Positions 44,908 to 53,549 are shown, numbered from the stretch's first letter. The stretch: 64,000 nucleotides of DNA from Sulfitobacter sp. D7 (GCF_003611275.1 NZ_CP020694.1:1364001-1428000); one strand, 5' to 3'. Made by a program: numbers and translations. Notes: generated by a model not told the origin, from the letters alone.

Positions 44908-45246
44908 ATGAAACGTTTGATTTCCCTTACCGCACTTATTGCCGCAGGTGCGGTCGCGATGGCCGGAATGGCACTGGCTGAAACAGAAAATGCGAAAAAA
45001 ATGACACTGTTCTCTGTAGCGCAGATCGACATCCAGAAAGCACTCACCATTGCTTTGGAAGGTGTGGATGGCAAGATCACCTCAATTGAATTCGAAAGCG
45101 AGGATGGTAAGGCTGTCTACGAGGCAGTCGCCGTCGCCCCGGATGGGTCCATGACCGAGATCCTTATCGATGCCAATGACGGATCAGTAATCGCACAAGG
45201 CCCGTTCATGGACGATGACGACGAGAAAGATGACGACAACGGCTAA
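44908..45246 (+). CDS. PepSY-domain periplasmic protein
   Basis: 112 residues. The signal peptide is LISLTALIAAGAVAMAGMALA. One PepSY domain follows: VAQIDIQKALTIALEGVDGK, then IEFESEDGKAVYEAVAVAPD and ILIDANDGSVIA. The tail MDDDDEKDDDNG is strongly acidic and could bind cations. ATG 44908 follows ACAGGAAGACCACG. PepSY proteins are often under two-component systems such as the adjacent pair and modulate envelope proteins; the role here is inferred. Confidence 0.85.
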   Translation: MKRLISLTALIAAGAVAMAGMALAETENAKKMTLFSVAQIDIQKALTIALEGVDGKITSIEFESEDGKAVYEAVAVAPDGSMTEILIDANDGSVIAQGPFMDDDDEKDDDNG

Positions 45247-45253
45247 ATCTATA

Positions 45254-45300
45254 CCGGCGCGGCACAGGATCATCTTGCTGCCGCGCTGGAATTTTCCTTT
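45254..45300 (+). terminator. Likely terminator after the PepSY gene
   Basis: CCGGCGCGGCA and TGCCGCGCTGG pair with a 14-nt loop, followed by AATTTTCCTTTCCC. Long loop, interrupted T tract. Confidence 0.45.
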
Positions 45301-45339
45301 CCCTTCATCCTAAGCGCCGCCGGTAATCCGAGCGACACC

Positions 45340-45371
45340 TTACCAATTGGTAACCTTTCGGTAAGCCTTTC
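45340..45371 (+). promoter_or_regulatory. Candidate response-regulator box upstream of the phosphatase gene
   Basis: A perfect palindrome TTACCAATTGGTAA (45340-45353) runs into the near-direct repeat GGTAACCTTTC-GGTAAGCCTTTC (45349-45371). An 11-bp repeat period is typical of OmpR/PmrA-family boxes. It lies 42 nt before the start codon, near where a promoter should be. Confidence 0.5.
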
Positions 45372-45412
45372 ATCAGTCGGCAAACTCTACAGGTGCTTTT
45401 GAGGAGAACCCG

Positions 45413-46441
45413 ATGAAAAAAACCGTCTTTCGAACCCTACTGGCTGCATCGGCGGCCGTCATTCTGATCGCTGGGACCGAGGGGCAAATTTTCTCAATTG
45501 CGGCTTCCGGCATAAGGTCACTGACCAACTCTTCTCATTCGCAACTGTTTGACACAAACCGGGTCCACAAGCTGGATGTGACACTGCCGTTCTCTGCTCT
45601 CGCGGCAGGTGACGTCGCCTCCTGCGCAAACGGGGGCTACTTTGGAAGAACAAATAGAAACCTACGCTATGCGATTGGTCTCCCCAGGGCAGAGGCCGCG
45701 CCGAACGAGGGCATGTTGGAAACCAAAAGTATCTTAGACCAACACCCCAATACGGCGGTGCTCGCCTTGGGGGATCTGGTTTATAAACACGGCGAAGCTG
45801 TGGGCTTTGAAGATTGCTACGACCCATATTGGGGGGCTGCATGGGCACGAACATGGCCGACCCCCGGAAACCACGAATACCACTCGCCTTATGCATATGC
45901 CTATTACGATTACTGGCAAGATCGCGCGGGGCCAGACCGAAACGGCTATTACGCCCTGCAAGCCGGGAACTGGTTGATCCTGTCGCTGAACAGCGAGATT
46001 GATGCGTCCCCAGGGTCTGCACAGGCAGAATGGGTAAAGGAAGTGCTCGCAGCGCACACAGACAGCTGCACTGCGGCATATTTCCACAAACCTGCGTATT
46101 CGAGCGTGACGCGCAGCCGAACTGACAGTGCGCGGGCGCTGTTCCGGCTTGTCGCGAAAGCAGGCGTCCGCTTTGTCTTACATGGACACAACCACTTCTA
46201 CGAACGCACTGCGCCGCTGAATGCCGAGGGCAAACCGGACCAGGGCGGCACGACCGCCTTCGTGGTTGGGGCCGGTGGCAAATCAACACAGGGCAACCTT
46301 GAGCCTGCGGCCTTCTCCGAGCGACTAATCACCGGAACGACAGGCATGCTGAAGCTGACCTTCACAAATAAAACGGCCAGCTGGACCTACCTCACCGGTC
46401 CCGGATCGATGGAAACAGACAGCGGCACGGTCCAATGTTGA
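45413..46441 (+). CDS. Exported metallophosphoesterase (purple acid phosphatase-like)
   Basis: 342 residues. The signal peptide is TLLAASAAVILIAGTEG. Motifs in order: FSALAAGDVAS (Asp), VLALGDLVYKHG (Asp), TPGNHEYHSPY (Asn, His), AAYFHKPAYSS (His), VLHGHNHFYERT (His-x-His), so the dinuclear metal site looks complete. Such enzymes release phosphate from periplasmic esters or act on envelope lipids. Ribosome site GAGGAGAACCCG. It lies in the envelope cluster and precedes dedA by 39 nt, probably the same transcript. Confidence 0.88.
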   Translation: MKKTVFRTLLAASAAVILIAGTEGQIFSIAASGIRSLTNSSHSQLFDTNRVHKLDVTLPFSALAAGDVASCANGGYFGRTNRNLRYAIGLPRAEAAPNEGMLETKSILDQHPNTAVLALGDLVYKHGEAVGFEDCYDPYWGAAWARTWPTPGNHEYHSPYAYAYYDYWQDRAGPDRNGYYALQAGNWLILSLNSEIDASPGSAQAEWVKEVLAAHTDSCTAAYFHKPAYSSVTRSRTDSARALFRLVAKAGVRFVLHGHNHFYERTAPLNAEGKPDQGGTTAFVVGAGGKSTQGNLEPAAFSERLITGTTGMLKLTFTNKTASWTYLTGPGSMETDSGTVQC

Positions 46442-46480
46442 CACCCGCAGTCCAGCACAGCCACCCGCAAAGGCCCGACC

Positions 46481-47080
46481 ATGTTTGACTTCATCACATC
46501 GCTACTCGCCTCCATGGGCAGCCTGGGCGTCGCTACCCTGATGCTGCTTGAGAACGTCTTCCCTCCGATCCCTTCGGAAGTCATCATGCCCTTCGCTGGC
46601 TATCTCGCGGCGAGCGGTGACCTCTACTTCGTCAGTGTCGTGATCGCAGGCACGATCGGTTCAGTGGCCGGCGCATTCTTATGGTATTGGATCGGCACAT
46701 TGGCTTCTGAAACACGGTTGCGCGAGCTCATCGTGCGGCACGGCAGGTGGCTGACCATCTCAGAACAAGATCTCAATCGTTCCCTTGCGTGGTTTCGGCG
46801 CAATGGCGGCATGGCGGTGTTTCTGGGCCGGATGGTTCCGGGGGTCCGAACGCTCATATCCGTCCCCGCCGGAATGACGGGGATGCCGCTGCTGCCATTT
46901 CTACTCTACACAGGGTTGGGCAGCCTGCTCTGGACGGCCGCCCTCACCATTTCAGGCTATCTGCTGGAAGCGCAGTTTGCCAAAGTTGAGACGTGGATCA
47001 ATCCGGTGACAAACGTCCTGCTTGGAGGCCTTCTTGTGCTTTATGTATGGCGGTTGCTTCGCCCCAAAGCAGAAAGATGA
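46481..47080 (+). CDS. DedA-family membrane protein
   Basis: 199 residues, inner membrane. LMLLENVFPPIPSEVIMPFA and FLGRMVPGVRTLISVPAGMT are the two DedA re-entrant motifs with the Glu and Arg residues needed for function; GxxxGY-type glycine motifs are at AGTIGSVAGAFLWYWIG. DedA/VTT proteins flip polyprenyl phosphate or phospholipids and influence resistance to cationic peptides. This fits the sugar-transfer genes nearby, which need recycled carrier lipid. Four-base ATGA overlap with the DUF2127 gene. Confidence 0.92.
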   Translation: MFDFITSLLASMGSLGVATLMLLENVFPPIPSEVIMPFAGYLAASGDLYFVSVVIAGTIGSVAGAFLWYWIGTLASETRLRELIVRHGRWLTISEQDLNRSLAWFRRNGGMAVFLGRMVPGVRTLISVPAGMTGMPLLPFLLYTGLGSLLWTAALTISGYLLEAQFAKVETWINPVTNVLLGGLLVLYVWRLLRPKAER

Positions 47081-47568
47081 CAGCGTTAAAACAGCATAAT
47101 TCAAAAAGCTTGAACCACCGATTATTTGCGGTGACCCTTTTTGCAAAAGCAGTCTTGGGCGTTCTTCAATTGGCAACGGCTGCGGCGATCTTCGCGGGAG
47201 CAGCAGATCGCCTTCCTGCTCTCACCCAATGGTTCTTTCGCGCAGAGCTTGCGGAGAACCCTAATGATTTCCTCGCGACCCGCGCCATGTCGCTCGCCGG
47301 TGTCATCCCGACATCGGATCTCGCGTTCTATACCACTTACTTTCTGGCGCATGGCGGGCTTCATATCGCGATCGTCGTGGCCCTGCTTTACGGCGCAGCA
47401 TGGGCGCATCGCGCAGCGCTTTTCGTGCTTTGGGCATTTGTGATCTATCAACTATTCGAATGGCTCACTGTTGGCGGCGTGGCTTTGCTGATCCTGACTG
47501 CGATCGATCTAACGGTTATCTACATCACCGTGCGCGAACAGCGTAGTCGTGCTCTGTTGGGGTCCTGA
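47077..47568 (+). CDS. DUF2127 membrane protein
   Basis: 163 residues, inner membrane, four helices (about 16-40, 75-95, 97-115, 120-145). LFAVTLFAKAVLGVLQLATA and HGGLHIAIVVALLYGAAWAH with FVIYQLFEW are the DUF2127 signature. Function is unknown. Translational coupling to dedA suggests that they act together. It is the last plus-strand gene of the accessory island. Confidence 0.85.
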   Translation: MTALKQHNSKSLNHRLFAVTLFAKAVLGVLQLATAAAIFAGAADRLPALTQWFFRAELAENPNDFLATRAMSLAGVIPTSDLAFYTTYFLAHGGLHIAIVVALLYGAAWAHRAALFVLWAFVIYQLFEWLTVGGVALLILTAIDLTVIYITVREQRSRALLGS

Positions 47569-47639
47569 CGCGGAAATTGCAGTTCTCTTTTATGTGCCTG
47601 ACCTAAAACGGCGCGGAAAACCTCGCCTAGCTTAAACGC

Positions 47640-47726
47640 TCAAGCAGGGGCATTGTTACGGCAGGCGGCTCGCTCCGCGGTGATCATAGCCAAAACGTTC
47701 TTGGTGCTGTCGTCGATGGTGGTCAT
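47640..47726 (-). CDS. Possible 28-residue small protein
   Basis: MTTIDDSTKNVLAMITAERA is the first part of a 28-residue frame ending RNNAPA. AAGGAAC lies 9-10 nt before the ATG, an acceptable ribosome site. No family is recognised and it is too short for composition to decide. A long inverted repeat sits in its 5' leader. It may also be the remnant of a larger gene. Confidence 0.35.
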   Translation of the reverse strand: MTTIDDSTKNVLAMITAERAACRNNAPA

Positions 47727-47755
47727 AAAGAAAGTTCCTTCTGTGCTGTTGTGAG

Positions 47756-47811
47756 AAGGAAGTCGGCGCTTCCGCGAAAAAAGTGTTCTCGGTTTGATTC
47801 CCGACTTCCTT
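47756..47811. repeat. Perfect 11-bp inverted repeat with 34-nt loop
   Basis: AAGGAAGTCGG (47756-47766) and CCGACTTCCTT (47801-47811). On the minus strand it would form a hairpin in the leader of the small frame at 47640-47726. Nothing else coding lies between 47727 and 48000; a smaller palindrome TGCTAC-ACG-GTAGCA is at 47891-47905. Confidence 0.6.
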
Positions 47812-48000
47812 GGTTGAGGGACAGCGCGAAGGGGCGGACCGCGGGGCGAACCAGGCCGGATGAAGTGGCGGTGTTCTGGCAATGCGGATCTGCTACACGG
47901 TAGCAATGCAGAATCGAAAACCCCGGATAATCGGGGAAAACCCCCGGAAATCCACGCATAGCGTGCTACATGAAGTTCATTCGGAGCTGAGGTTAAGAGA

Positions 48001-49008
48001 TTGAAAAATAAGGTTGAAAAATCAGCCCGCCTGAGCGTGGCACCCATGATGGACTGGACCGACCGCCACTGCCGCTACCTCCACCGGCAGCTAAGCCGTG
48101 AGACGCTCCTCTATACCGAGATGGTCACCGCCCCCGCGCTGGTGCGGGGTGGGGCGTTGCATCTGCTGGATCATGACCCTTCGGAACATCCCGTGGCCCT
48201 ACAACTTGGCGGGTCGGACCCCGCAGAGCTCGCACGGGCAGCACGGTTGGGGGCTGACACGGGCTATGATGAGATTAACCTCAATTGCGGCTGCCCGTCT
48301 GATCGGGTGCAATCGGGCGCCTTTGGCGCGGTCTTGATGCAGCAGCCGGGGCTGGTGGCGGACTGTGTTGATGCCATGCGCGCGGCCTGCGATGTCGAGG
48401 TGACCGTGAAATGCCGTATCGGCGTGGACGATCAGAACCCTGAGGAAATCTTGCCCGAGTTCCTCGCGCGTATCGTGGCGGCGGGCTGCACCCGTGTCAC
48501 GATCCATGCGCGCAAGGCGTGGCTGCAGGGGCTGAGCCCCAAGGAAAACCGCGATATTCCGCCGTTGGACTATAATCTCGTGCATCAGATGAAGGGGCTG
48601 TTTCCGAACCTGCATATTTCGGTCAACGGTGGGGTCACATCGCTCGATCAGGCCGAAGCTTTTCTGGATGCCGGGTTAGATGGCGTCATGGTGGGGCGCA
48701 GCGCCTATCATGCGCCGACTGACATCCTCGCCAGCGCTGATCGGCGCATCTACGGGCGGGGTGCTGACAGCACTGCAGAGGCCGCGGTGCAGGGGATGTT
48801 GCCCTATATCGAGGCGCATCTGGCCAGCGGCGGGCGTCTGGGGCAGATCACCCGACATATGCTGGGGCTTTTTGCCGGGCGGCCCGGCGCGCGGCAGTGG
48901 CGGCGTATCCTGTCCGAAGGGGCGCATAAGCCCGGCGCGGGGCCGGAACTGGTCGAGGCCGCCTTGGCCGAGGTCGCCGCGGCGCAGGAAATCGCCGCGG
49001 CGGGGTAG
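48001..49008 (+). CDS. dusA: tRNA-dihydrouridine(20/20a) synthase DusA
   Basis: 335 residues, cytoplasmic FMN enzyme that reduces U20/U20a in the tRNA D loop with NADPH. The TIM barrel starts LSVAPMMDWTDRHCRY. EINLNCGCPSDRVQSGAFGA holds the catalytic cysteine, RVTIHARKAWLQGLSPKENR is DusA-specific, and HISVNGGVTS with GVMVGRSAY bind the FMN phosphate. The start is TTG 48001, with GAGGTTAAGAGA upstream. It converges on the MFS gene with a 2-nt gap. Confidence 0.93.
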   Translation: MKNKVEKSARLSVAPMMDWTDRHCRYLHRQLSRETLLYTEMVTAPALVRGGALHLLDHDPSEHPVALQLGGSDPAELARAARLGADTGYDEINLNCGCPSDRVQSGAFGAVLMQQPGLVADCVDAMRAACDVEVTVKCRIGVDDQNPEEILPEFLARIVAAGCTRVTIHARKAWLQGLSPKENRDIPPLDYNLVHQMKGLFPNLHISVNGGVTSLDQAEAFLDAGLDGVMVGRSAYHAPTDILASADRRIYGRGADSTAEAAVQGMLPYIEAHLASGGRLGQITRHMLGLFAGRPGARQWRRILSEGAHKPGAGPELVEAALAEVAAAQEIAAAG

Positions 49009-49010
49009 GG

Positions 49011-50198
49011 TTAGACCGTGGGCTCTGCCACCGGGCGGGGCCGCAGCAGCGCCAGCGTGAGCAGGGCGGCCACCAGTCCGCAGGCCGCAATCGCCCCCAG
49101 CATCGGTGTGACAGTCCCGTCAAAAAACGGCCCGGCCAGCGCAATGGAGAGGCCACCCGCCACCATCTGCAATGTGCCGCCCAGCGAAGAGGCGAGACCA
49201 GCGATATCGCCGTGATCGTCCAGCGCCACGACCATCACTGTCGGCACCACAACGCCAAGGCAGGCGTTGGCGCAAAACAGCCCCGCCATCACCAGATAGA
49301 GGCCCGGATCGGTTGCCAGCGCCGTGACAAAGATCGCGGCGGAAAAGAAGACGAAGCCCGCCACACCGCGCCGCACAAGGCTGCGCATGCCCCAGCGTTC
49401 GCCCAGCCACCCCGCCAGTTGCGAGGCCGAGAAGAAGCCGACCGCGTTGACCGCAAAGGCCAGCGAAAACCCCGTCGGCCCCAGCCCGTATTGCCCGGTA
49501 TAGACAAAGGGCGCAAAGGCGATGAAGACAAAGAATGACCCCATGGCAAAGCCGCCGATAAAGGTCAGCCCCATGAAGATCGGATCGCTCAGCAGCACTT
49601 TCGCCCCACGCCAAAGGTTGCGCGGGTTGATCCGCACGCGGCGTTTGACGGGCAGCGTCTCGGGCTGGGCGAAGGCGGTGAGTGCCAGCGCGGCGATGGC
49701 CAAAGCACCCAAGGTTACGAAGATCGCGCGCCAATCGGCGAGCGCCATCACCGCGCTGCCCGCCAGTGGGGCCAACATCGGCGAGATCGAGATCACCAGC
49801 ATCAGCATCGCCATCAACCGCGTCGCCTGGGTGCCGGTGTATTGGTCACGGATGATCGCACGCGGCACCACCATTAGCACGGCCCCGCCAAGCCCTTGCA
49901 GCGCGCGCCAGCCCGTCAGCGCCGCCATCGTCGGCGCGAAGGCGGCCCCGAATGACGCGATGAGGAACAGCACCAGCCCCACCATGATCGGCAGCTTGCG
50001 CCCCGCCTGATCGGCCCATGGGCCATAGAAAAGCTGACCCAGCCCGAAGGCGATGAAATAGGCCGTGATGGTCGCCTGAACCGCCGTCTCTGACGCGCCA
50101 TAGCTGGCGGCGATGGCAGGCATGGCGGGCAGATACATGTCGATGGCGAAGGGGCCGACCAGCCCCAGCAACCCGAGAATGAGCGCTGAACGTAGCAC
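49011..50198 (-). CDS. Bcr/CflA-type multidrug MFS transporter
   Basis: 395 residues, inner membrane, twelve helices. GPFAIDMYLPAMPAIAASYG with the Asp in helix 1 is the Bcr/CflA (DHA1) signature. GQLFYGPWADQAGRKLPIMV is the MFS A motif between helices 2 and 3, and GWRALQGLGGAVLMVVPRAI the helix 4 Arg motif. It is a proton-driven drug or metabolite exporter, substrate unknown. The start is GTG 50198, supported by AAAGGACATCAC. Confidence 0.9.
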   Translation of the reverse strand: MLRSALILGLLGLVGPFAIDMYLPAMPAIAASYGASETAVQATITAYFIAFGLGQLFYGPWADQAGRKLPIMVGLVLFLIASFGAAFAPTMAALTGWRALQGLGGAVLMVVPRAIIRDQYTGTQATRLMAMLMLVISISPMLAPLAGSAVMALADWRAIFVTLGALAIAALALTAFAQPETLPVKRRVRINPRNLWRGAKVLLSDPIFMGLTFIGGFAMGSFFVFIAFAPFVYTGQYGLGPTGFSLAFAVNAVGFFSASQLAGWLGERWGMRSLVRRGVAGFVFFSAAIFVTALATDPGLYLVMAGLFCANACLGVVVPTVMVVALDDHGDIAGLASSLGGTLQMVAGGLSIALAGPFFDGTVTPMLGAIAACGLVAALLTLALLRPRPVAEPTV

Positions 50199-50382
50199 GT
50201 GATGTCCTTTCGGATGGGATGGCCGGGGCCAAATGGGCAAGGCGGCAAGCGCAGACCGATGTCTGGGGCCGACTTTCGCGCGCAACCTAACCCCCCTTGG
50301 GGGAAGTGCAACCCCGGCGTTATCGCTTGAACCCCCGGCGCGAAAGGGCTTGATAGGCGCATCGACAGCCGGGAGGGGCCAC

Positions 50383-51204
50383 ATGCCAGAGTTGAACGAT
50401 CTTTTGCCGATGCTGGTGCTTATCGCCCTGATCGGAGGCTTTGCCGGGGTTTTGGCAGGGCTGCTGGGCGTCGGTGGGGGGATTGTCTTGGTCCCCGCGT
50501 TTTTCTATGCGCTGCAATCGCTCGGCTATGACGGGCCACAGCTGATGCAGATTTGCCTTGCGACATCACTGGCGACGATCATCGTCACCTCTGCGCGTTC
50601 GGTCCATGCACATAATAAAAAGGGCGCGGTCGATTGGGAAATCCTGCGCACGTGGGCGCCGGGGATCATGGTGGGGGCCATCTTGGGCGTGCTGCTGGTG
50701 GCGCAATTACGCACCCAGACGCTTCAGGCGATCTTTGGCGGACTGGCGCTGATTGTCGGGCTCTACCTAGGGTTCGGGCGCAGCGATTGGCGCTTGGGAG
50801 AGACCATGCCGCGTGGCATCAAACGTGCGACCCTGTCGCCGATGGTCGGGTTTCTGTCGGTGCTGATGGGGATCGGAGGCGGCAGCTTTGGCGTGCCGCT
50901 GATGACGCTCCATGGTCGGCCCATTCACCGGGCCGTGGCCACGGCGGCGGGCTTTGGGCTTTTGATCGCCGTGCCCTCGGTGATTGCCTTTCTCTTCGTT
51001 GATATCGCGCAAAGCCGCCCGCCCTTGACCATCGGCGCGGTTAATCTAGGTGCCTTCGGGGTCGTCGTGACAATGACGCTCATCACCGCGCCTTGGGGCG
51101 TGCGGTTGGCCCATGCGATGGACCCCAAGCCGCTCAGACGGGTCTTTGCCGTGTTTCTGGTGCTGGTGGCGCTAAATATGTTGAGAAAAGCACTTTGGGG
51201 CTGA
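50383..51204 (+). CDS. TSUP-family permease (TauE/SafE-like)
   Basis: 273 residues, inner membrane, eight helices. GFAGVLAGLLGVGGGIVLVP and the second-half repeat GFLSVLMGIGGGSFGVPLMT are the duplicated family motif. Relatives export sulfite, sulfoacetate or move sulfur compounds; no sulfur gene is adjacent, so the substrate is open. ATG 50383 follows GGGAGGGGCCAC. Divergent from the MFS gene. Confidence 0.9.
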   Translation: MPELNDLLPMLVLIALIGGFAGVLAGLLGVGGGIVLVPAFFYALQSLGYDGPQLMQICLATSLATIIVTSARSVHAHNKKGAVDWEILRTWAPGIMVGAILGVLLVAQLRTQTLQAIFGGLALIVGLYLGFGRSDWRLGETMPRGIKRATLSPMVGFLSVLMGIGGGSFGVPLMTLHGRPIHRAVATAAGFGLLIAVPSVIAFLFVDIAQSRPPLTIGAVNLGAFGVVVTMTLITAPWGVRLAHAMDPKPLRRVFAVFLVLVALNMLRKALWG

Positions 51205-51355
51205 GTTGACCCGTTTTTGACCTTAAACCTGCCGGAATGTGATGGTTTCTGCCCAATTTCGGACAATGTTCATCAAATTGCCGCAATCTCGACACAAACG
51301 ACTGGCTTACTGCCTTAACAAACGCAGAATCATCCGAACCAAGGGACGTGACGAG

Positions 51356-51610
51356 ATGCGCCGAAGCGGGACCAAAGCGATCATCCTCAAAGGGCAGGGC
51401 AGTGACCTCGCCTATTGGAAACCTGCGCGCCGTGGCCGTCGGGCATTTCGCTTTGACGGGATGTTCACCCGCGAAACCAGCCTGACATTTGCCCGTGCCT
51501 CGGTGCCCGCGGCCAATTACAACGCGACCCCGATGGGCCTCCACGATGCCACGAACGGCGAAGCGGCTCTTATTTTCCTGAACGAGATCGTCCAGCGTCG
51601 CGGCGCCTAA
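51356..51610 (+). CDS. Conserved hypothetical small protein
   Basis: 84 residues, basic N-terminus, no signal peptide or membrane segment. MRRSGTKAIILKGQGSDLAY and RRGRRAFRFDGMFTRETSLT are followed by a helical end with NGEAALIFLNEIVQRR. It is not a family I can name. ATG 51356 is chosen over the frame opening at 51239 because the extra 39 residues are irregular; AAGGGACGTGACGAG precedes it. It converges with DUF1289 7 nt away. Overlapping frames on the other strand are considered shadows. Confidence 0.55.
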   Translation: MRRSGTKAIILKGQGSDLAYWKPARRGRRAFRFDGMFTRETSLTFARASVPAANYNATPMGLHDATNGEAALIFLNEIVQRRGA

Positions 51611-51617
51611 GGCCGCG

Positions 51618-51857
51618 CTAGTCGCGCCGCCGCGCCAGTTTCGCCGCGCGGCCCCCGCGCCGTTTTGCGTGGGCGCTTTCACGTTGGGGCAACTCCGCCA
51701 TGATGGCGCGGCGCTCCTCCGCGCTCATCGCCGACCAGCGGCCAATCTCATCAATCGACCGCAGACAGCCCGTGCAGAGTCGGCTTTCGGGGTGCACCAC
51801 GCAGATGTTGATGCAGGGGCTTTCGACCTCATTGCGCTGCCAGAGCTTCTTAGTCAC
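51618..51857 (-). CDS. DUF1289 protein
   Basis: 79 residues. VESPCINICVVHPESRLCTG then CLRSIDEIGRW carries the four Cys (CxxxC...CxxC) that define DUF1289, probably a zinc or iron-sulfur site. SAEERRAIMAELPQRE follows, then a very basic tail (RGGRAAKLARRRD). Function unknown. The start overlaps the ruvX stop by eight bases, so it is the third gene of a ccmI-ruvX-DUF1289 unit. Confidence 0.88.
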   Translation of the reverse strand: MTKKLWQRNEVESPCINICVVHPESRLCTGCLRSIDEIGRWSAMSAEERRAIMAELPQRESAHAKRRGGRAAKLARRRD

Positions 51858-52323
51858 GGCGCATCACCTGCAAACGGTCCAGCAGCCCCTGAAGGATATA
51901 GCCCGCGGCCACATGGTCGATCACCTCGGCGCGGCGTTTGCGGGTGGTGTCGGCCTCTAGCAATGCGCGTTCGGCGGCCACGGTCGACAGCCGCTCGTCC
52001 CAATAGGTGATGGGCAGCGGCGTGAGCCGGTCGAAGTTGCGGGCGAAAGCGCGGGTCGATTGGCAGCGCGGCCCTTCTGAGCCGTCCATATTGCGCGGCA
52101 ATCCCAAAACCAGCCCACCGATACGGCGCTCGGCGATGATCTCGGCCAGACGGGCGGCATCCACGCCGAATTTCTTGCGCCGCACGGTTTCCAGCGGGGT
52201 GGCGACGGATTGGAAGCTGTCACTCACCGCGACGCCGATGGTCTTTTCGCCCAGATCAAGCCCGATCAGCGCCTGCATCGGGGGCAGGGCGGCGATGAAA
52301 TCTGCCGTGTCGTCGTAAATCAT
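51850..52323 (-). CDS. ruvX: Putative pre-16S rRNA nuclease / Holliday junction resolvase RuvX (YqgF)
   Basis: 157 residues, RNase H fold. LIGLDLGEKTIGVAVSD holds the first catalytic Asp (Asp23), GLVLGLPRNMDGSEG the central motif, PITYWDERLSTVAAERAL the Glu motif, and VIDHVAAGYILQGLLD the last Asp. YqgF matures 16S rRNA 5' ends; the resolvase name is historical. Four-base overlap with ccmI. Confidence 0.92.
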   Translation of the reverse strand: MIYDDTADFIAALPPMQALIGLDLGEKTIGVAVSDSFQSVATPLETVRRKKFGVDAARLAEIIAERRIGGLVLGLPRNMDGSEGPRCQSTRAFARNFDRLTPLPITYWDERLSTVAAERALLEADTTRKRRAEVIDHVAAGYILQGLLDRLQVMRRD

Positions 52324-53549
52324 CCTGCCACTCCTGCACGTTCTCCGGCGCTGCGGATCATGTCCAGCGCCGCATTATCGCCTGAAAAGACCTCAAGCGC
52401 GTTGTCATAGACCGCGCGGGCCTGATCGGTGTCCCCCAAAACGCCGAGCGATGTGATCAGCCGCGCCCAGTCCTGCGGGGGGCCTCCTTCGCTGGCCAGA
52501 CGATCCGACAGGCCAGCCACCATGCCGCCGATCATTTCCATCCGGTCGTCCGCGCTCATCTCCGAGGCGGCTTCAATGTCTTCGGCGGATGGCCCCCGCG
52601 CAGGGGCGCCGGTGCCGATCTGAGGCATTTCGTAATTCACCCCGGCAAGGCTGGCGACCTGCGAAATCTGCGCGCGGATCGGCTCGATCCATGCCGCATC
52701 CGCAGGCCCGCGCCGCAACAGCGCGTCCCAAATGCGGAAACCGACATCCGGCCGCCCAGTCTGCACCATCATCAGGCCAAGGTAATAGCGTGCGCGGCCA
52801 TCCTGCTCATCGCGGTTGAGCACTTCCCGCAGGGCGGTTTCCGCCTCGGGAGAGACATAGCCCCCCGCGGCGAGCACCAAAAGTTCGGCGTAATCTGCGA
52901 TGTCCTTCGCGGTCCGGTCCGCGCCTTTGAGACGCAGCACATTGCCCTGCGCCTCGGCTGCGGCGGCGAAATTATCGACACGGGCCTCGTTCTGCGCCAA
53001 CAGGGTCTGGCCCTGCAAATCCTCGGGCCGTTCTTTGACCGTGGCGCGAAGCTGCTGCATCAGCGCGAGGTAATCCGCGCTCAGCCCCTCGGTACTGGGG
53101 CTGGCAGGCAGGCTTTCCACCGCGCTTTGCTGGCTGGGGCGGTTGCGGCGCATGTCTTCGGCAAAGGCGATGCGGTCTGCCAAGGCCAGATCGCCATAGC
53201 CGGGCTGCCCCAGATGCCAGTAGAGCGCCAGTGAACCGGCACCCAAGACCACGACCCCTGCGATCAGCACGACGGGCGGGGGCCGCGAGGTGTTTTGCTT
53301 GCCCCCATCCTGCGCGGCATCGGCGGCAAGGATGCGGCGCGAAATCTCGGTGCGGATCCGGACGGCATCGGCCTCAGACACCACACCGCGGGCGAGGTCA
53401 CGCTCGACCTCGTCCAATTGGTCGCGGTAGACCTTGAGGTCATAATCCGCCTGCGCGGGCAGGGGCGTATCCGCGCCGCGCCACGCGGCCCGCGCTAGAA
53501 AACCGCCCACGACAAGCGCCATCGCGCCAGAGAGAAACCAAAATATCAT
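52320..53549 (-). CDS. ccmI: c-type cytochrome biogenesis protein CcmI
   Basis: 409 residues, inner membrane. Helix 1 (residues 1-22), a cytoplasmic loop with a leucine-zipper-like region (YDLKVYRDQLDEVERDLARG), helix 2 (about 92-112), then a periplasmic TPR region (about 160-300; EDLQGQTLLAQNEARVDNFA, GRARYYLGLMMVQTGRPDVG). It holds apocytochrome c for haem attachment by CcmFH. No other ccm gene is in the window. It heads the ccmI-ruvX-DUF1289 unit. Confidence 0.92.
   Translation of the reverse strand: MIFWFLSGAMALVVGGFLARAAWRGADTPLPAQADYDLKVYRDQLDEVERDLARGVVSEADAVRIRTEISRRILAADAAQDGGKQNTSRPPPVVLIAGVVVLGAGSLALYWHLGQPGYGDLALADRIAFAEDMRRNRPSQQSAVESLPASPSTEGLSADYLALMQQLRATVKERPEDLQGQTLLAQNEARVDNFAAAAEAQGNVLRLKGADRTAKDIADYAELLVLAAGGYVSPEAETALREVLNRDEQDGRARYYLGLMMVQTGRPDVGFRIWDALLRRGPADAAWIEPIRAQISQVASLAGVNYEMPQIGTGAPARGPSAEDIEAASEMSADDRMEMIGGMVAGLSDRLASEGGPPQDWARLITSLGVLGDTDQARAVYDNALEVFSGDNAALDMIRSAGERAGVAG

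Noticed and set aside
51134..51682. 182-codon minus-strand frame between the TSUP and DUF1289 genes
   Set aside because: It overlaps the end of the TSUP gene and all of the 84-residue plus-strand gene, lacks a ribosome site and has irregular composition.
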